Below are positions 44,395 to 53,834 of a stretch of 64,000 bases of DNA, in pieces. The notes beneath the pieces are model-generated. The model had not been told where the DNA came from. It saw only the letters and a list, made by a program, of their open reading frames with translations, and ran no database searches. This DNA is from Galbibacter marinus (lineage in GTDB: Bacteria > Bacteroidota > Bacteroidia > Flavobacteriales > Flavobacteriaceae), in assembly GCF_000300875.1 (NCBI RefSeq), contig NZ_AMSG01000004.1, positions 62,001 to 126,000 of the forward strand, in the 5' to 3' direction. The number at the start of each line of letters is the position of its first letter. Position 1 is the first letter of the stretch. Both the position numbers and the translations under genes were made by a program.

Positions 44395-44607
44395 ATGGCC
44401 AAATTCTGATTATACTATTTCAAAAACAGCATAAGATTTTAGATTCTAAAGTTACGTTTTTATTTGTATTATGTATAACGTATATAATTATATATAATTC
44501 AAACTAATATTCATTCTTTTGGGTTAATAAATTAGATCAATCAACAATTGGAAATAACAACAGTTTGATTCATCAAAAGGAAAGGATTGTAAGCGATTGT
44601 TTTGGGG

Positions 44608-45192
44608 TTACTTAATTTTCGCTAATATTTCTGATAATATGAATCGTTCCTTATATGTTTCTGGATGAATGATTTTTGTGACTCTTAGACGGTAGATGTA
44701 GCCTTTCTCAAATTCAAATCCCTCAATTCTAGTTAGAGGTCTTGGTCTGGCTTCATTGGTTATTTTGATTAAAAAAGCTTTTCGTGGTTCCTTTCCTCTA
44801 GGCATGAAGTTGACCTTTACTGGTGCGACCTCCATAATTACTTCAGTTGTCGATGTTGGTAGTGCTGCTCTTTGCTTAGAAAGTGTTTCTATATATTCGT
44901 AGATTACACTTGAGTTGTCTTTTAGCGCATGGTTTAAGGTGATTTTTTCTGCTTTGATAATGTAGTGGTATCCTTTTTGATAATTGAAGTTGTTGAAGCT
45001 TTCTCCAGGACTTAGAAGTAACCGTTTTTTTGGATTTTTGCCTTCGCAATACTGCAAGAACTCTCCATACATATCATCCGAAAATAAGTATTCATTATAA
45101 CCAGTGGTAGGGTAGATGGAAAGCTCGACAATTTTCTTGTTATCAGTATCAATTTCTCCACTACCACTAAATAGAAAAGGACCTAGTATCAA
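44608..45192 (-). CDS. DUF4377-like protein, two related repeats, uncertain start
   Basis: The readable frame gives 194 residues. The C-terminal part has the DUF4377 pattern IEGFEFEKGYIYRLRV, then ERFILSEILAK. An earlier part repeats it more loosely (NYQKGYHYIIKAEKI, VIYEYIETLSKQ), so the protein looks like two tandem DUF4377 domains. The first residues are hydrophobic, as in a signal peptide, but there is no ATG or GTG in frame. Only a TTG at 45192 is available, and the frame is closed by a stop ten codons further up. It may use TTG or a rarer start, or have lost its start and be a decaying gene. Confidence 0.55.
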   Translation of the reverse strand: MILGPFLFSGSGEIDTDNKKIVELSIYPTTGYNEYLFSDDMYGEFLQYCEGKNPKKRLLLSPGESFNNFNYQKGYHYIIKAEKITLNHALKDNSSVIYEYIETLSKQRAALPTSTTEVIMEVAPVKVNFMPRGKEPRKAFLIKITNEARPRPLTRIEGFEFEKGYIYRLRVTKIIHPETYKERFILSEILAKIK

Positions 45193-45342
45193 AATAAAAA
45201 AGCTATTATGTTGTTTTGGTTAATTCTCTGAGTTTGATTACTTAGATGCATCCATTTAAAAATGGTTGCTTTGAAAAATAATTCAAATAGAATCTATGAA
45301 TCAAAAGCCTACAATTTGATTGATAGATTGTTAAATACTCAC

Positions 45343-45350
45343 TATCTTTG
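45343..45350 (+). promoter_or_regulatory. -7 promoter box of lysS
   Basis: TATCTTTG matches TAnnTTTG exactly and lies 26 bp before the lysS ATG. It supports the start at 45376 rather than the longer frame beginning at 45262. Confidence 0.6.
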
Positions 45351-45375
45351 CGGGCTAAAATTCAGAATTACACAT

Positions 45376-47067
45376 ATGCAACTTTCAGAACAAGAAATTA
45401 TTCGCAGAGAAAAATTAGGTAAGTTAAGAGACTTAAATATAGATCCTTATCCAGCGGCTTTGTATCCGGTTGATCATACCACTAAAAAGTTGAAGAATAG
45501 TTTTGAGGACGATAAGAAGGTTGTGTTGGCTGGAAGATTAATGAGTAGACGTATCCAAGGAAAAGCTTCTTTTGCTGAACTTCAGGATAGCGAAGGTAGA
45601 ATTCAGCTGTATTTTAATCGTGATGAAATCTGTCCAGGTGAGGACAAAACTTTATATAACGAGGTATATAAAAAACTTTTAGATATTGGTGATATCATCG
45701 GTGTTGAAGGCGTACTGTTTAAAACTCAAGTTGGGGAGATGACTGTGATGGTTAAAAACTTTACAGTTCTAAATAAATCACTACGTCCATTGCCACTTCC
45801 AAAGGTAGACGCACAAGGGAAAGTGTTTGATGACTTTAGTGATCCTGAACTTCGTTACCGTCAACGTTATGTGGATTTAATTGTGAATCCTCATGTAAAA
45901 GAGACCTTTATCAAAAGAACTAAAATCACTAGTAGTATACGTGATTTTTTCAACAATCGAGGATACTTAGAGGTCGAAACCCCAATTTTGCAATCTATTC
46001 CAGGGGGCGCTGCGGCACGTCCGTTTGTAACACATCACAATGCGCTTAATATTCCGTTATATCTTAGAATAGCAAATGAGCTATATCTAAAAAGGCTTAT
46101 TGTAGGTGGTTTTGATGGGGTGTATGAGTTTGCAAAGGATTTTAGAAACGAAGGGATGGATAAAACCCATAACCCAGAGTTTACCGTAATGGAACTATAT
46201 GTGTCTTATAAAGACTACCACTGGATGATGGAAATGACGGAGGAACTTTTAGAGAAAGTTGCTGTTGATTCAAATGGGAGTTCAGAGGTAACCGTAGGTG
46301 ATCATAAGATTGACTTTAAAGCACCTTACCCACGAGTGCCAATTCTTCAAGCTATTAAAGATCACACTGGTTTTGATGTTGCAGATATGGATGAGGTAGG
46401 ATTGCGTGAGGTTTGCCAGAAGCTAGACATCCCGACCGATGAGAGTATGGGTATTGGTAAGCTTATTGATGAAATCTTTGGAGAAAAATGTGAACACCAC
46501 TACATTCAGCCAACCTTTATAACAGATTATCCAAAAGAGATGAGTCCATTAACCAAAGAGCATCGAGATAATCCTAAACTTACTGAGCGTTTTGAGCTCA
46601 TGGTAAATGGAAAGGAATTAGCCAATGCTTATTCAGAGTTAAATGACCCTATCGATCAGAGAGCGCGTTTTGAGGACCAATTAAAACTATCTGAAAAAGG
46701 AGATGATGAGGCGATGTTTATTGATCAAGACTTTTTACGAGCACTTGAATATGGAATGCCTCCTACCTCTGGTATTGGTATTGGAATTGATCGATTAGTG
46801 ATGTTATTGACCAATAACGCATCCATTCAAGAAGTTTTATTCTTTCCACAGATGCGACCTGAGAAAGTTATAGAAGTTGTCCTTAACGAGGAGGAAAAAG
46901 CAGTCTTTGAACTTTTAAAACAAGAACAGAGAATGTTACTTGAAACCTTAAAGGATAAATCTGGATTGAGTAATAAGAAATGGGATAAAACCATTAAAGG
47001 ACTTACCAAGCACAAATTGGTTAAAGTTGAAAAAACGGATGAAGGTCTATTTTGTGAGGTGATTTAA
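45376..47067 (+). CDS. lysS: Lysyl-tRNA synthetase, class II
   Basis: A 563-residue class II synthetase. An OB-fold anticodon-binding domain (about residues 50-150, VVLAGRLMSRRIQGKASFAEL in short AGRLMSRR) precedes the catalytic domain. The class II motifs are visible: RYVDLI, motif 2 FRNEGMDKTHNPEFTVMELY (short form FRNEGMD) and motif 3 GIGIDRLVMLL. A C-terminal extension of about 60 charged residues follows, as in Bacteroidota. The start at MQLSEQEIIRREK agrees with the family and with the promoter box 26 bp upstream. Confidence 0.96.
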   Translation: MQLSEQEIIRREKLGKLRDLNIDPYPAALYPVDHTTKKLKNSFEDDKKVVLAGRLMSRRIQGKASFAELQDSEGRIQLYFNRDEICPGEDKTLYNEVYKKLLDIGDIIGVEGVLFKTQVGEMTVMVKNFTVLNKSLRPLPLPKVDAQGKVFDDFSDPELRYRQRYVDLIVNPHVKETFIKRTKITSSIRDFFNNRGYLEVETPILQSIPGGAAARPFVTHHNALNIPLYLRIANELYLKRLIVGGFDGVYEFAKDFRNEGMDKTHNPEFTVMELYVSYKDYHWMMEMTEELLEKVAVDSNGSSEVTVGDHKIDFKAPYPRVPILQAIKDHTGFDVADMDEVGLREVCQKLDIPTDESMGIGKLIDEIFGEKCEHHYIQPTFITDYPKEMSPLTKEHRDNPKLTERFELMVNGKELANAYSELNDPIDQRARFEDQLKLSEKGDDEAMFIDQDFLRALEYGMPPTSGIGIGIDRLVMLLTNNASIQEVLFFPQMRPEKVIEVVLNEEEKAVFELLKQEQRMLLETLKDKSGLSNKKWDKTIKGLTKHKLVKVEKTDEGLFCEVI

Positions 47068-47202
47068 TTAAAGTCATCAGAACTTATTTTGAATTTTCTT
47101 AAAAATAATTTTATCAAATAGCCTACAAGGATCTTTGTTTGCGTGAAACTATTTGATCTGATTTCTCAGGATTTTCAATTATAAGGTTTGATTTAAGAGC
47201 AT

Positions 47203-47237
47203 AAAAAAACTCCAGTTATCTTAACTGGAGTTTTTTA
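47203..47237. terminator. Bidirectional hairpin terminator
   Basis: A perfect 15-bp stem (47204-47218 with 47222-47236) has a 3-base loop, with an A-run and a T-run at its feet. It lies between lysS and the convergent lipoprotein gene. Confidence 0.9.
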
Positions 47238-47260
47238 ATATACACAAGGGTTACTCGAAG

Positions 47261-49705
47261 TTAATTGATCTTATAACAGATGATCGAATTATTATCCCCT
47301 TTAGTAACCATTTCTAATTTATTGTCATTATCCATATCATCTAAGTCGATTTTAGAGTCTCCAAACACTGGGAAATTCTCTAGTAATTCAGCATTACTGT
47401 TAAAGAGATAGACTTTATTGGTTTGTAAATCGGTGGTTGTTACATAAATCGTATCGTTTATGTAATAAATTTTTGGTAAGGTGTAAATACCAAAATCTAA
47501 TGTGGTTGAATTATCCTTAATCGTTAATACGTTTTCTGAAATTGTAGCAAGGGTTTTGGTAGTCGCATCAATTAGGTGTTGATCTTTTAAATTGAGTTCC
47601 AATTTATTGATTCCGCCATTTTGATCAATTTGAATAAGATCTCCTGATGCATTTGTAGTGGTAAATTTTCCATCGTAGAGGTACACATGATTTCCTGAGA
47701 ATTCAATAGTGCCTTTTACATTGATTCTAACATCTCCTGTACGGTGAAGAATGTCTAGTTTTCCACTACCCTCTTGAAAAACAAGGTAGTCCTTAGATCC
47801 GATTCGAATGTGTTTCGGGTTGTTGATGATACTGCTTTTGGCCTTTCTAAAGGTGAATCCATTTACAGATTTTCCATTACGATCGTACATTCTAACGTCC
47901 TGATCCATAACCACCACAAAACGGTAGTCTTTAGTCTTACTGTAGTCAAAGACTGATAATGGTTGAGTGATAGTTCCATTGAAATCAATTGGGAACGGCG
48001 AAACATCTTTTGAATTGCGATCGACAATCATCAGTTTGGAAGCAGTGGTAAAGGCGAGTTGGAGTCTTCCATTTCTATAGAGATCAACTTGGGTGATTTC
48101 ACCTCTTATTTTGCTGTCTAATTTTTTCTTCCACAATACTTTTCCTTCCGTGGAAATTAGATACAAGTTATTTTCCACATCCTGTACGACGATCTCTTTC
48201 TTTTTGGTATAATGATTCAATACGAATTGAGGGTCTGTAGCAACTTCTGCATCCAAAATTGTTGAAAATATTTGGGTGACTAAGTTGGAGTTTACCGTGG
48301 AGGTGTTCGCTTTTTTAAGCAGTGCGTGGAAGTGTGCAAAGTCTCCTTCTACAATATATTGAAGGGCTATGAATTTATAATCGCCTAAATCCGTTTTTGA
48401 AAGATGGTTTTTAAAGCCACTATTCAGGATGCCTTCGTTTTCTTTAACCTTATTCAAATTCCCAATCACTAGGATTGAAGATTCATCCGCTAATTCATTG
48501 CGAAGTGTTTTATAGCTTGATAACTGAGCAAAAGTAGCGTTGTTCTGAAAATTCGTAATAATACTTTCAAGCGATTCCATATCACTGGTAAAAACATAGA
48601 AGCTACCCACCTTTGCAACATGTTTGCTCTTAATGTTTTTAAATAGAGTCGGATAATGTTTCGAAACTACGGTACTGTCATTAAGATTCCAAATTAGAAA
48701 ATCCCTAAAGTCACCCTTACTTTTTACATACTTTTGTAAATGATCTTCAAAATGAAGATTGTCCGAGGTGCTTACTGCAAATATTTGCTGATCATTTATA
48801 CCAACTTTAAGCAGTTCTCTTGAATTGTAAAATATAGAATCTGAAGTGCTTTTGTTTTCAACTAATCCAGAATTTGCACTGTTGAGTGAAATGAAGTAAT
48901 CCGCATTTATTGGAACAATATCTGCCCCTTCACTAGAGGAAGGAGAGGTGTTTTTTATAATATCTAGTGTATTGTTACTCCCTGTATTATTTAAAGCTAC
49001 ACCATTTAGTTTAATATAGTCCTGTGTTATTTTTGTGTCAAAGCTCGTCCAGTCGTTTAATTGGCTCACCACCTTTGCCAATGGATCGGAAAGTACTTTT
49101 GAAAATAAATTTTCGCTTTGTTTATGGTTGATAAAGACGTTGGCCGAGGTGTTACTCTGTGCTACTTCAAAGAGTTTTGCTAAGTTAGGGTCTGCATTGA
49201 GATTGCCTTGGCTTCTAATGATGTTTTCGATAATTAGTTTAGAGGATGAACCGATGAAATAATTCTTGACAAAGGTGCTATAAACTTTGTGCTTGTCAAT
49301 GGTCAAAACCCGAATAGAAGCCGATTCATAGGTAAGTGACTCAATAGTTCGATTGATCGTGGAATCAATGGAAAATAAATCGCTGTGCTTTTTCGTGATA
49401 AAGGTGTAATCGTAATTTCCTTTACCAATTTCATTAATTGCCAATAGTGATTGATCCTTTGCTTGAATATAATTCAAGGTTGAAAGGAGCTCATTGCTAT
49501 CTGTGTAGGGTTTAGAGGTTTTGGTGAGCTCTAAAAAATCATTGTTGATTAATTCGCTTTTAAAGGCTTGAAAGTCATTTATTTTTATGACTACAGATGC
49601 CTTTCTGGGGGTGTAATGGATAATGTCTGATACTGGGATAACTGCGTCTTGGCATGACTGAAATCCTATACATAGTATGAGAATAACTCCAAAAAAATAT
49701 TTCAT
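47261..49705 (-). CDS. Large lipoprotein of unknown function with C-terminal beta-propeller-like region
   Basis: An 814-residue lipoprotein (lipobox near FQSC, Cys19). The N-terminal half (about 20-460) is a mixed alpha/beta region that resembles the DUF3352-type fold seen in envelope proteins. The C-terminal half (about 490-814) has repeated short strands of the type GKVLWKKKLDSKIRGEITQVD (short motif LWKKKLDS) and ends DDMDNDNKLEMVTKGDNNSIICYKIN (short motif DMDNDNKLEMV), as in beta-propeller or FG-GAP-like repeats. It would be exposed in the periplasm or on the cell surface. I do not recognise a characterised relative. It lies 266 bp beyond the rnhB stop. Confidence 0.75.
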   Translation of the reverse strand: MKYFFGVILILCIGFQSCQDAVIPVSDIIHYTPRKASVVIKINDFQAFKSELINNDFLELTKTSKPYTDSNELLSTLNYIQAKDQSLLAINEIGKGNYDYTFITKKHSDLFSIDSTINRTIESLTYESASIRVLTIDKHKVYSTFVKNYFIGSSSKLIIENIIRSQGNLNADPNLAKLFEVAQSNTSANVFINHKQSENLFSKVLSDPLAKVVSQLNDWTSFDTKITQDYIKLNGVALNNTGSNNTLDIIKNTSPSSSEGADIVPINADYFISLNSANSGLVENKSTSDSIFYNSRELLKVGINDQQIFAVSTSDNLHFEDHLQKYVKSKGDFRDFLIWNLNDSTVVSKHYPTLFKNIKSKHVAKVGSFYVFTSDMESLESIITNFQNNATFAQLSSYKTLRNELADESSILVIGNLNKVKENEGILNSGFKNHLSKTDLGDYKFIALQYIVEGDFAHFHALLKKANTSTVNSNLVTQIFSTILDAEVATDPQFVLNHYTKKKEIVVQDVENNLYLISTEGKVLWKKKLDSKIRGEITQVDLYRNGRLQLAFTTASKLMIVDRNSKDVSPFPIDFNGTITQPLSVFDYSKTKDYRFVVVMDQDVRMYDRNGKSVNGFTFRKAKSSIINNPKHIRIGSKDYLVFQEGSGKLDILHRTGDVRINVKGTIEFSGNHVYLYDGKFTTTNASGDLIQIDQNGGINKLELNLKDQHLIDATTKTLATISENVLTIKDNSTTLDFGIYTLPKIYYINDTIYVTTTDLQTNKVYLFNSNAELLENFPVFGDSKIDLDDMDNDNKLEMVTKGDNNSIICYKIN

Positions 49706-49971
49706 TTTGTGTTGTTTATTTTAAAGGTTCAAAACTTGTCTAAAACATGCTGCTTATCAAATTCCGAACGTGATCACTTCTGTCCAATTGAATTGATTTG
49801 GCAAAGCCATTGCTTACAAAAATATAAGATACAATTAAAACTATTTAAAAAATCAAGATTTATTCTACGACCAATGTGTTTCTCAAGTATCGATTTATTT
49901 ACTGTCCTTGTGTTTTTAGGTTTAATTTATATTTAACGTCTTAAATGTCAAAGTGTTGCTTGTCTTCTGAC

Positions 49972-50571
49972 TTATAAATCGAGTTTTAATTGTTGGGGCA
50001 GTAGTCGAAAGGACTTTCTGTGAAATTTTGTGATTCCGTACTTTCGAATAGCATCCCGATGTTCTTTAGTGGGGTAACCCTTGTTTTTTCTCCATTGATA
50101 CATCGGATATTCTTCATGAATTTTATTCATGTACTCATCGCGATAAGTTTTGGCTAGTATTGAGGCGGCAGCAATACTTAAGTATTTGCCATCTCCTTTT
50201 ATAATACACTCATGTGGTATCTCTAAGTATTTTTTAAAACGATTTCCATCGACAATTATAAATTCGGGTTGGCATATTAGTTTGTCAATGGCATAGTGCA
50301 TTCCCAAAATAGAGGCGTTTAATATATTAATACGATCAATTTCTTGAGGTTCAATGTGAACTACCGCATAGGCATGAACTTGTTGTTCTATGATGGGACG
50401 AAGAAGTTCTCTTTTCTTTTGCGAGAGTTGTTTGGAATCGTTGATAAGTCCGCTGTGAAATCCTTCTTTAAGGATGACTGCTGCGGCTGTTACTGGACCC
50501 GCAAGACAACCGCGACCTGCCTCGTCTGTTCCAGCTTCTAGAATTAGATTACTATGGGTGTTTAATAGCAC
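49972..50571 (-). CDS. rnhB: Ribonuclease HII
   Basis: A 199-residue RNase HII, which nicks RNA-DNA hybrids and single ribonucleotides in DNA. It has the catalytic DEDD set: AGTDEAGRG with Asp-Glu, the IVDGN aspartate and the [15 protein letters not shown] motif. The start codon is GTG at 50571. A TAATTTCG box (one mismatch to TAnnTTTG) at 50594-50601 on the minus strand lies 22 bp upstream. The 266-bp stretch beyond its stop (49706-49971) holds no gene I can support. Confidence 0.94.
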   Translation of the reverse strand: MLLNTHSNLILEAGTDEAGRGCLAGPVTAAAVILKEGFHSGLINDSKQLSQKKRELLRPIIEQQVHAYAVVHIEPQEIDRINILNASILGMHYAIDKLICQPEFIIVDGNRFKKYLEIPHECIIKGDGKYLSIAAASILAKTYRDEYMNKIHEEYPMYQWRKNKGYPTKEHRDAIRKYGITKFHRKSFRLLPQQLKLDL

Positions 50572-50671
50572 TTTACAAATAATTTATCTTTTGCGAAATT
50601 AAGAAATTCCTACTCGATTGATAAAATTCAATAATAGACAATTTGAAACTTTTAATTTCGTTCAAATAGTA

Positions 50672-50679
50672 TACCTTTG
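50672..50679 (+). promoter_or_regulatory. -7 promoter box of the putative porin gene
   Basis: TACCTTTG matches TAnnTTTG and lies 46 bp before the GTG start. It is divergent from the rnhB promoter. Confidence 0.5.
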
Positions 50680-50725
50680 TTTTTGAAGATGTAGCCTAAC
50701 CGGTGCGTGTTAAAAGAATTATCGT

Positions 50726-52702
50726 GTGAAATACTTTAATAGCTTATTTATAGTTTACTTCCTCCTTGGGAGTTGTTTTACATATGCCCAAGATGAAGAT
50801 CTAGTAAGGGAGGTGAACGACACTACTCTTGTTTCCTCTAAAGATCCAAAATCCCCTAAAAAAGATGGTGAAAAATTTCCAATTACGGATTATAAAATCA
50901 TTTCCTATCAGCGTGATACTACTAATTTTGATACCACACTGACGGTCTATAAACAGTATAAATATAATTACCTTAGAAAGGATAATTTTGAATTACTGCG
51001 ATTTAATAACATTGGGCAGACCTATAACCGATTAGGAGTTTCTACCGAGGATAACAGTATGTATCCTAGATTGGGGGCTGAAGGAAAACATTTTAACTAT
51101 ATGGAAGTTGAGGATATCAACTACTATAGAGTGCCTACGCCTACCACCGAGCTGATGTATAAAACAGTTATGGAGCAGGGACATATATTGGATGCTATGA
51201 TTACGGTCAATACATCACCTCAATTAAATATGTCGATTGCCTATAAAGGCATGCGCTCCTTGGGGAAATATCAACATCTTCTATCGAGTTCTGGAAACTT
51301 TAGATTTACCACGAGTTATCACACCAAGGATAAAAAATATTTTATGCGATTGCATTATGCAGGTCAAGATATTTTAAATCAAGAAAATGGAGGTCTGTTA
51401 GTTCCAGAGCAGTTTTCAAGTGGAGATGAGGAGTTTATCGATCGTTCTCGAATTGATGTAAAATTTGAAGATGCGGAGAATTTCTTACTTGGCAAACGGT
51501 ACTTTTTAGATCATGAATACTTTATTTTTAAACAACAAGATTCATTAAAGAATTACGGATTATCTGTCGGGCACCAGCTTACTTATGAAACCAAAAGTTA
51601 TGAGTTTAGACAAGAAGCCGCAAATGCTTATTTTGGAGAATCGTATCAAACTTCAAAATTACATGACAAATCCAAACTCAGGACCTTTAATAACTTGTTG
51701 AGTTTAAATTATCAAAATAAGATAATAGGGAAGGCTAGTTTTCTGGCCAATTCCTATAAGTATAATTATTTTTTCAACAGTATTGTTGTTGGGCCTGAAT
51801 CGACCATTACAAATCAACTAAGGGATAATGAAATCGCCTTAGGAGGGCGTTGGGAAAAAACTATTGGAGGTTTTTCTCTTAAAGGTTCCCTTATGCAAAA
51901 TATCGTCGGAGAAATGGGGGGCACTCAATTGAATGCTCAAATGGGATACCAGTTGACAGATGCGATTCGTTTAGATGCTTCTTTACATGCCTCCACGCGT
52001 ATGCCTAACTTTAATTTCCTTCTGTATCAAAGTGATTATAAAGGGTTCAACTGGCAGAATACGGATGATTTTGAAAAACAAAAACTCAGTACTATTAGTG
52101 GGAAACTAACTCACCAGAAATGGGGGAGTCTCGAGGTTTCTTATACTGTTAGGGATGGATATGCCTACTTTAGAGAACATGCAACTTATGATACTATCCA
52201 AGGGGTGGATACTCAACAATTGGCTACTGCTGAGCAATTTAATGGAAGCATTAATTCCATAAAGGTGAAATTCCAAAATGACATCCATTTCCTTAGGAAT
52301 TTAGGTCTGGCCAACACGGTGATGTATCAAAATGTAAGTCAAAGTGAAAATATTTTAAATGTGCCACAGTTCACAACGCGTCAATCTCTTTATTACTCAA
52401 ATCACCTGTTTCAAAAGGCGCTTTATCTCCAAACTGGAATTGAGGCTAAGTATTTTACGAAATATTATATGAACTCTTATAGCCCAGTACTTGGAGAGCT
52501 ATTAATTCAGGATCGTGAAGAATTTGGGGGTTATCCGATGCTTGATTTCTTTATCAATGCTAAGGTACAGCGTACACGTATTTATTTAAAAGCAGAACAC
52601 CTAAATTCACTTTTCGGTGAAAAGGAATATTATTCAGCTCCATTTAATCCTTATCGCGACTTTATTATAAGGTTTGGGGTGGTGTGGAATTTCTTCACCT
52701 AA
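50726..52702 (+). CDS. Putative outer-membrane porin
   Basis: A 658-residue protein with a signal peptide (residues 1-21, cleavage near TYAQD). A long beta-rich body with alternating hydrophobic residues and a C-terminus ending in aromatic VVWNFFT is typical of an outer-membrane barrel. The pattern matches the Bacteroidota putative porin family (PF14121-like). The start codon is GTG; no ATG gives a signal peptide. Substrate is unknown. It is followed after 27 bp by the class V aminotransferase gene, possibly on one message. Confidence 0.82.
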   Translation: MKYFNSLFIVYFLLGSCFTYAQDEDLVREVNDTTLVSSKDPKSPKKDGEKFPITDYKIISYQRDTTNFDTTLTVYKQYKYNYLRKDNFELLRFNNIGQTYNRLGVSTEDNSMYPRLGAEGKHFNYMEVEDINYYRVPTPTTELMYKTVMEQGHILDAMITVNTSPQLNMSIAYKGMRSLGKYQHLLSSSGNFRFTTSYHTKDKKYFMRLHYAGQDILNQENGGLLVPEQFSSGDEEFIDRSRIDVKFEDAENFLLGKRYFLDHEYFIFKQQDSLKNYGLSVGHQLTYETKSYEFRQEAANAYFGESYQTSKLHDKSKLRTFNNLLSLNYQNKIIGKASFLANSYKYNYFFNSIVVGPESTITNQLRDNEIALGGRWEKTIGGFSLKGSLMQNIVGEMGGTQLNAQMGYQLTDAIRLDASLHASTRMPNFNFLLYQSDYKGFNWQNTDDFEKQKLSTISGKLTHQKWGSLEVSYTVRDGYAYFREHATYDTIQGVDTQQLATAEQFNGSINSIKVKFQNDIHFLRNLGLANTVMYQNVSQSENILNVPQFTTRQSLYYSNHLFQKALYLQTGIEAKYFTKYYMNSYSPVLGELLIQDREEFGGYPMLDFFINAKVQRTRIYLKAEHLNSLFGEKEYYSAPFNPYRDFIIRFGVVWNFFT

Positions 52703-52729
52703 GAGTGTATTAACCGTAAAACCAATAAC

Positions 52730-53824
52730 ATGACAATAGAACAGTTTGCTAAAGATTTCCCCGTAGTAAGTAGATTTTGTTATCTCAACACTGCCGCCTC
52801 TGGCCTTATTAGCGAGGGTATTATGGAATGGCGTCAAAATCATGATATTGATTTTTTAATCGGCGGGAGTAAGTTTCGTTTGACTGCTGATCAAACTTTA
52901 AATAGTGTAAGAACAGATATAGCGACTTATTTTAATTCCTCGTCCAAAGAGGTGTTTCTGACTCCGAACTTTACCTTTGCTTTAAAGACCTTGGTTAGTG
53001 GAATGGATAAAAGCAACTCAGTTTTGCTGCTCCAGGATGATTACCCTTCACTTAGTTTTCCTTTTTACTCTAGTGGGTTAAAAGTGCATAACTTAGAGAT
53101 TACCGCAGATCTTGAAGATCGGATTTTACAAGAATTTAAAGACAATACTCCAGATGTATTTGCTTTTAGTTTAGTACAGTATATCAGTGGAATTAAGCTA
53201 GATATTAATTTTATCAATTCACTTAAAAAACAATATCCTCAGGTGCTCTTTATTGCAGATGCCACCCAGTACAGCGGGACAGAAATGTTCTCTTTCAAAG
53301 ATTCTGGAATCGATATCTTTGGGGGTAGTGGATATAAGTGGTTACTTTCAGGCTATGGCAATGCTTATTTATTGGTTAAAGAAGAATTTCAAGAGAAATT
53401 TTATAGCAATACCTTGGATTTAGAGCCTTTGGAGCAACCTTTTTTACAATCCAAAAGTCACTTACAACTTCATTTGGAGGCGGGTCATTTGGATACCTTA
53501 AATTTTGGAAGTTTAGGGTTTAGCCTAAGGCAATTTACTGCCATTGGGCAGGAGGTTATCCAAAATCATATTGCGCAGGTTTCTGCCTATGCAAAAGAGC
53601 AATTCCTTTCTTTAGGGCTTTTAGATGGTACCATTGTAAAACGAACCGCTAAACACTCGAATATATTTAACCTTCAAATTTCTGATAAGCAGGCGCAGTT
53701 ACTTAGTGAGCGTAACATTGTGTTTTCCAAAAGAGGGACAGGCGTTCGATTAAGTTTCCATCTCTACAACACTAAAAAGGATGTGGATAAGGTGGTCAAA
53801 GTACTTCGCAGTAGTCAGAAATAA
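52730..53824 (+). CDS. Class V aminotransferase / cysteine-desulfurase-fold PLP enzyme
   Basis: A 364-residue PLP enzyme of the aminotransferase V (isopenicillin N epimerase/desulfurase-like) group. Conserved pieces: YLNTAASG near the N-terminus, the aspartate of FIADATQYSG that contacts PLP, and the Schiff-base lysine in GGSGYKWLLSGYG. There is no cysteine loop typical of NifS-type desulfurases, so an EgtE-like C-S lyase or an epimerase is possible. It converges on the EgtB-like gene with a 10-bp gap, which hints at a thiol-histidine link but does not prove one. Confidence 0.82.
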   Translation: MTIEQFAKDFPVVSRFCYLNTAASGLISEGIMEWRQNHDIDFLIGGSKFRLTADQTLNSVRTDIATYFNSSSKEVFLTPNFTFALKTLVSGMDKSNSVLLLQDDYPSLSFPFYSSGLKVHNLEITADLEDRILQEFKDNTPDVFAFSLVQYISGIKLDINFINSLKKQYPQVLFIADATQYSGTEMFSFKDSGIDIFGGSGYKWLLSGYGNAYLLVKEEFQEKFYSNTLDLEPLEQPFLQSKSHLQLHLEAGHLDTLNFGSLGFSLRQFTAIGQEVIQNHIAQVSAYAKEQFLSLGLLDGTIVKRTAKHSNIFNLQISDKQAQLLSERNIVFSKRGTGVRLSFHLYNTKKDVDKVVKVLRSSQK

Positions 53825-53834
53825 GGGTGCTTGT

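Noticed and set aside
44395-44607. The 213-bp gap between the TlpA-like and DUF4377-like genes
   Set aside because: Very AT-rich; no hairpin with a T-run, promoter box or reading frame that I could support.
49706-49971. A plus-strand reading frame of 75 codons between the lipoprotein gene and rnhB
   Set aside because: It has no recognisable start context or protein features, and its composition looks like AT-rich spacer. I see no feature in this gap.
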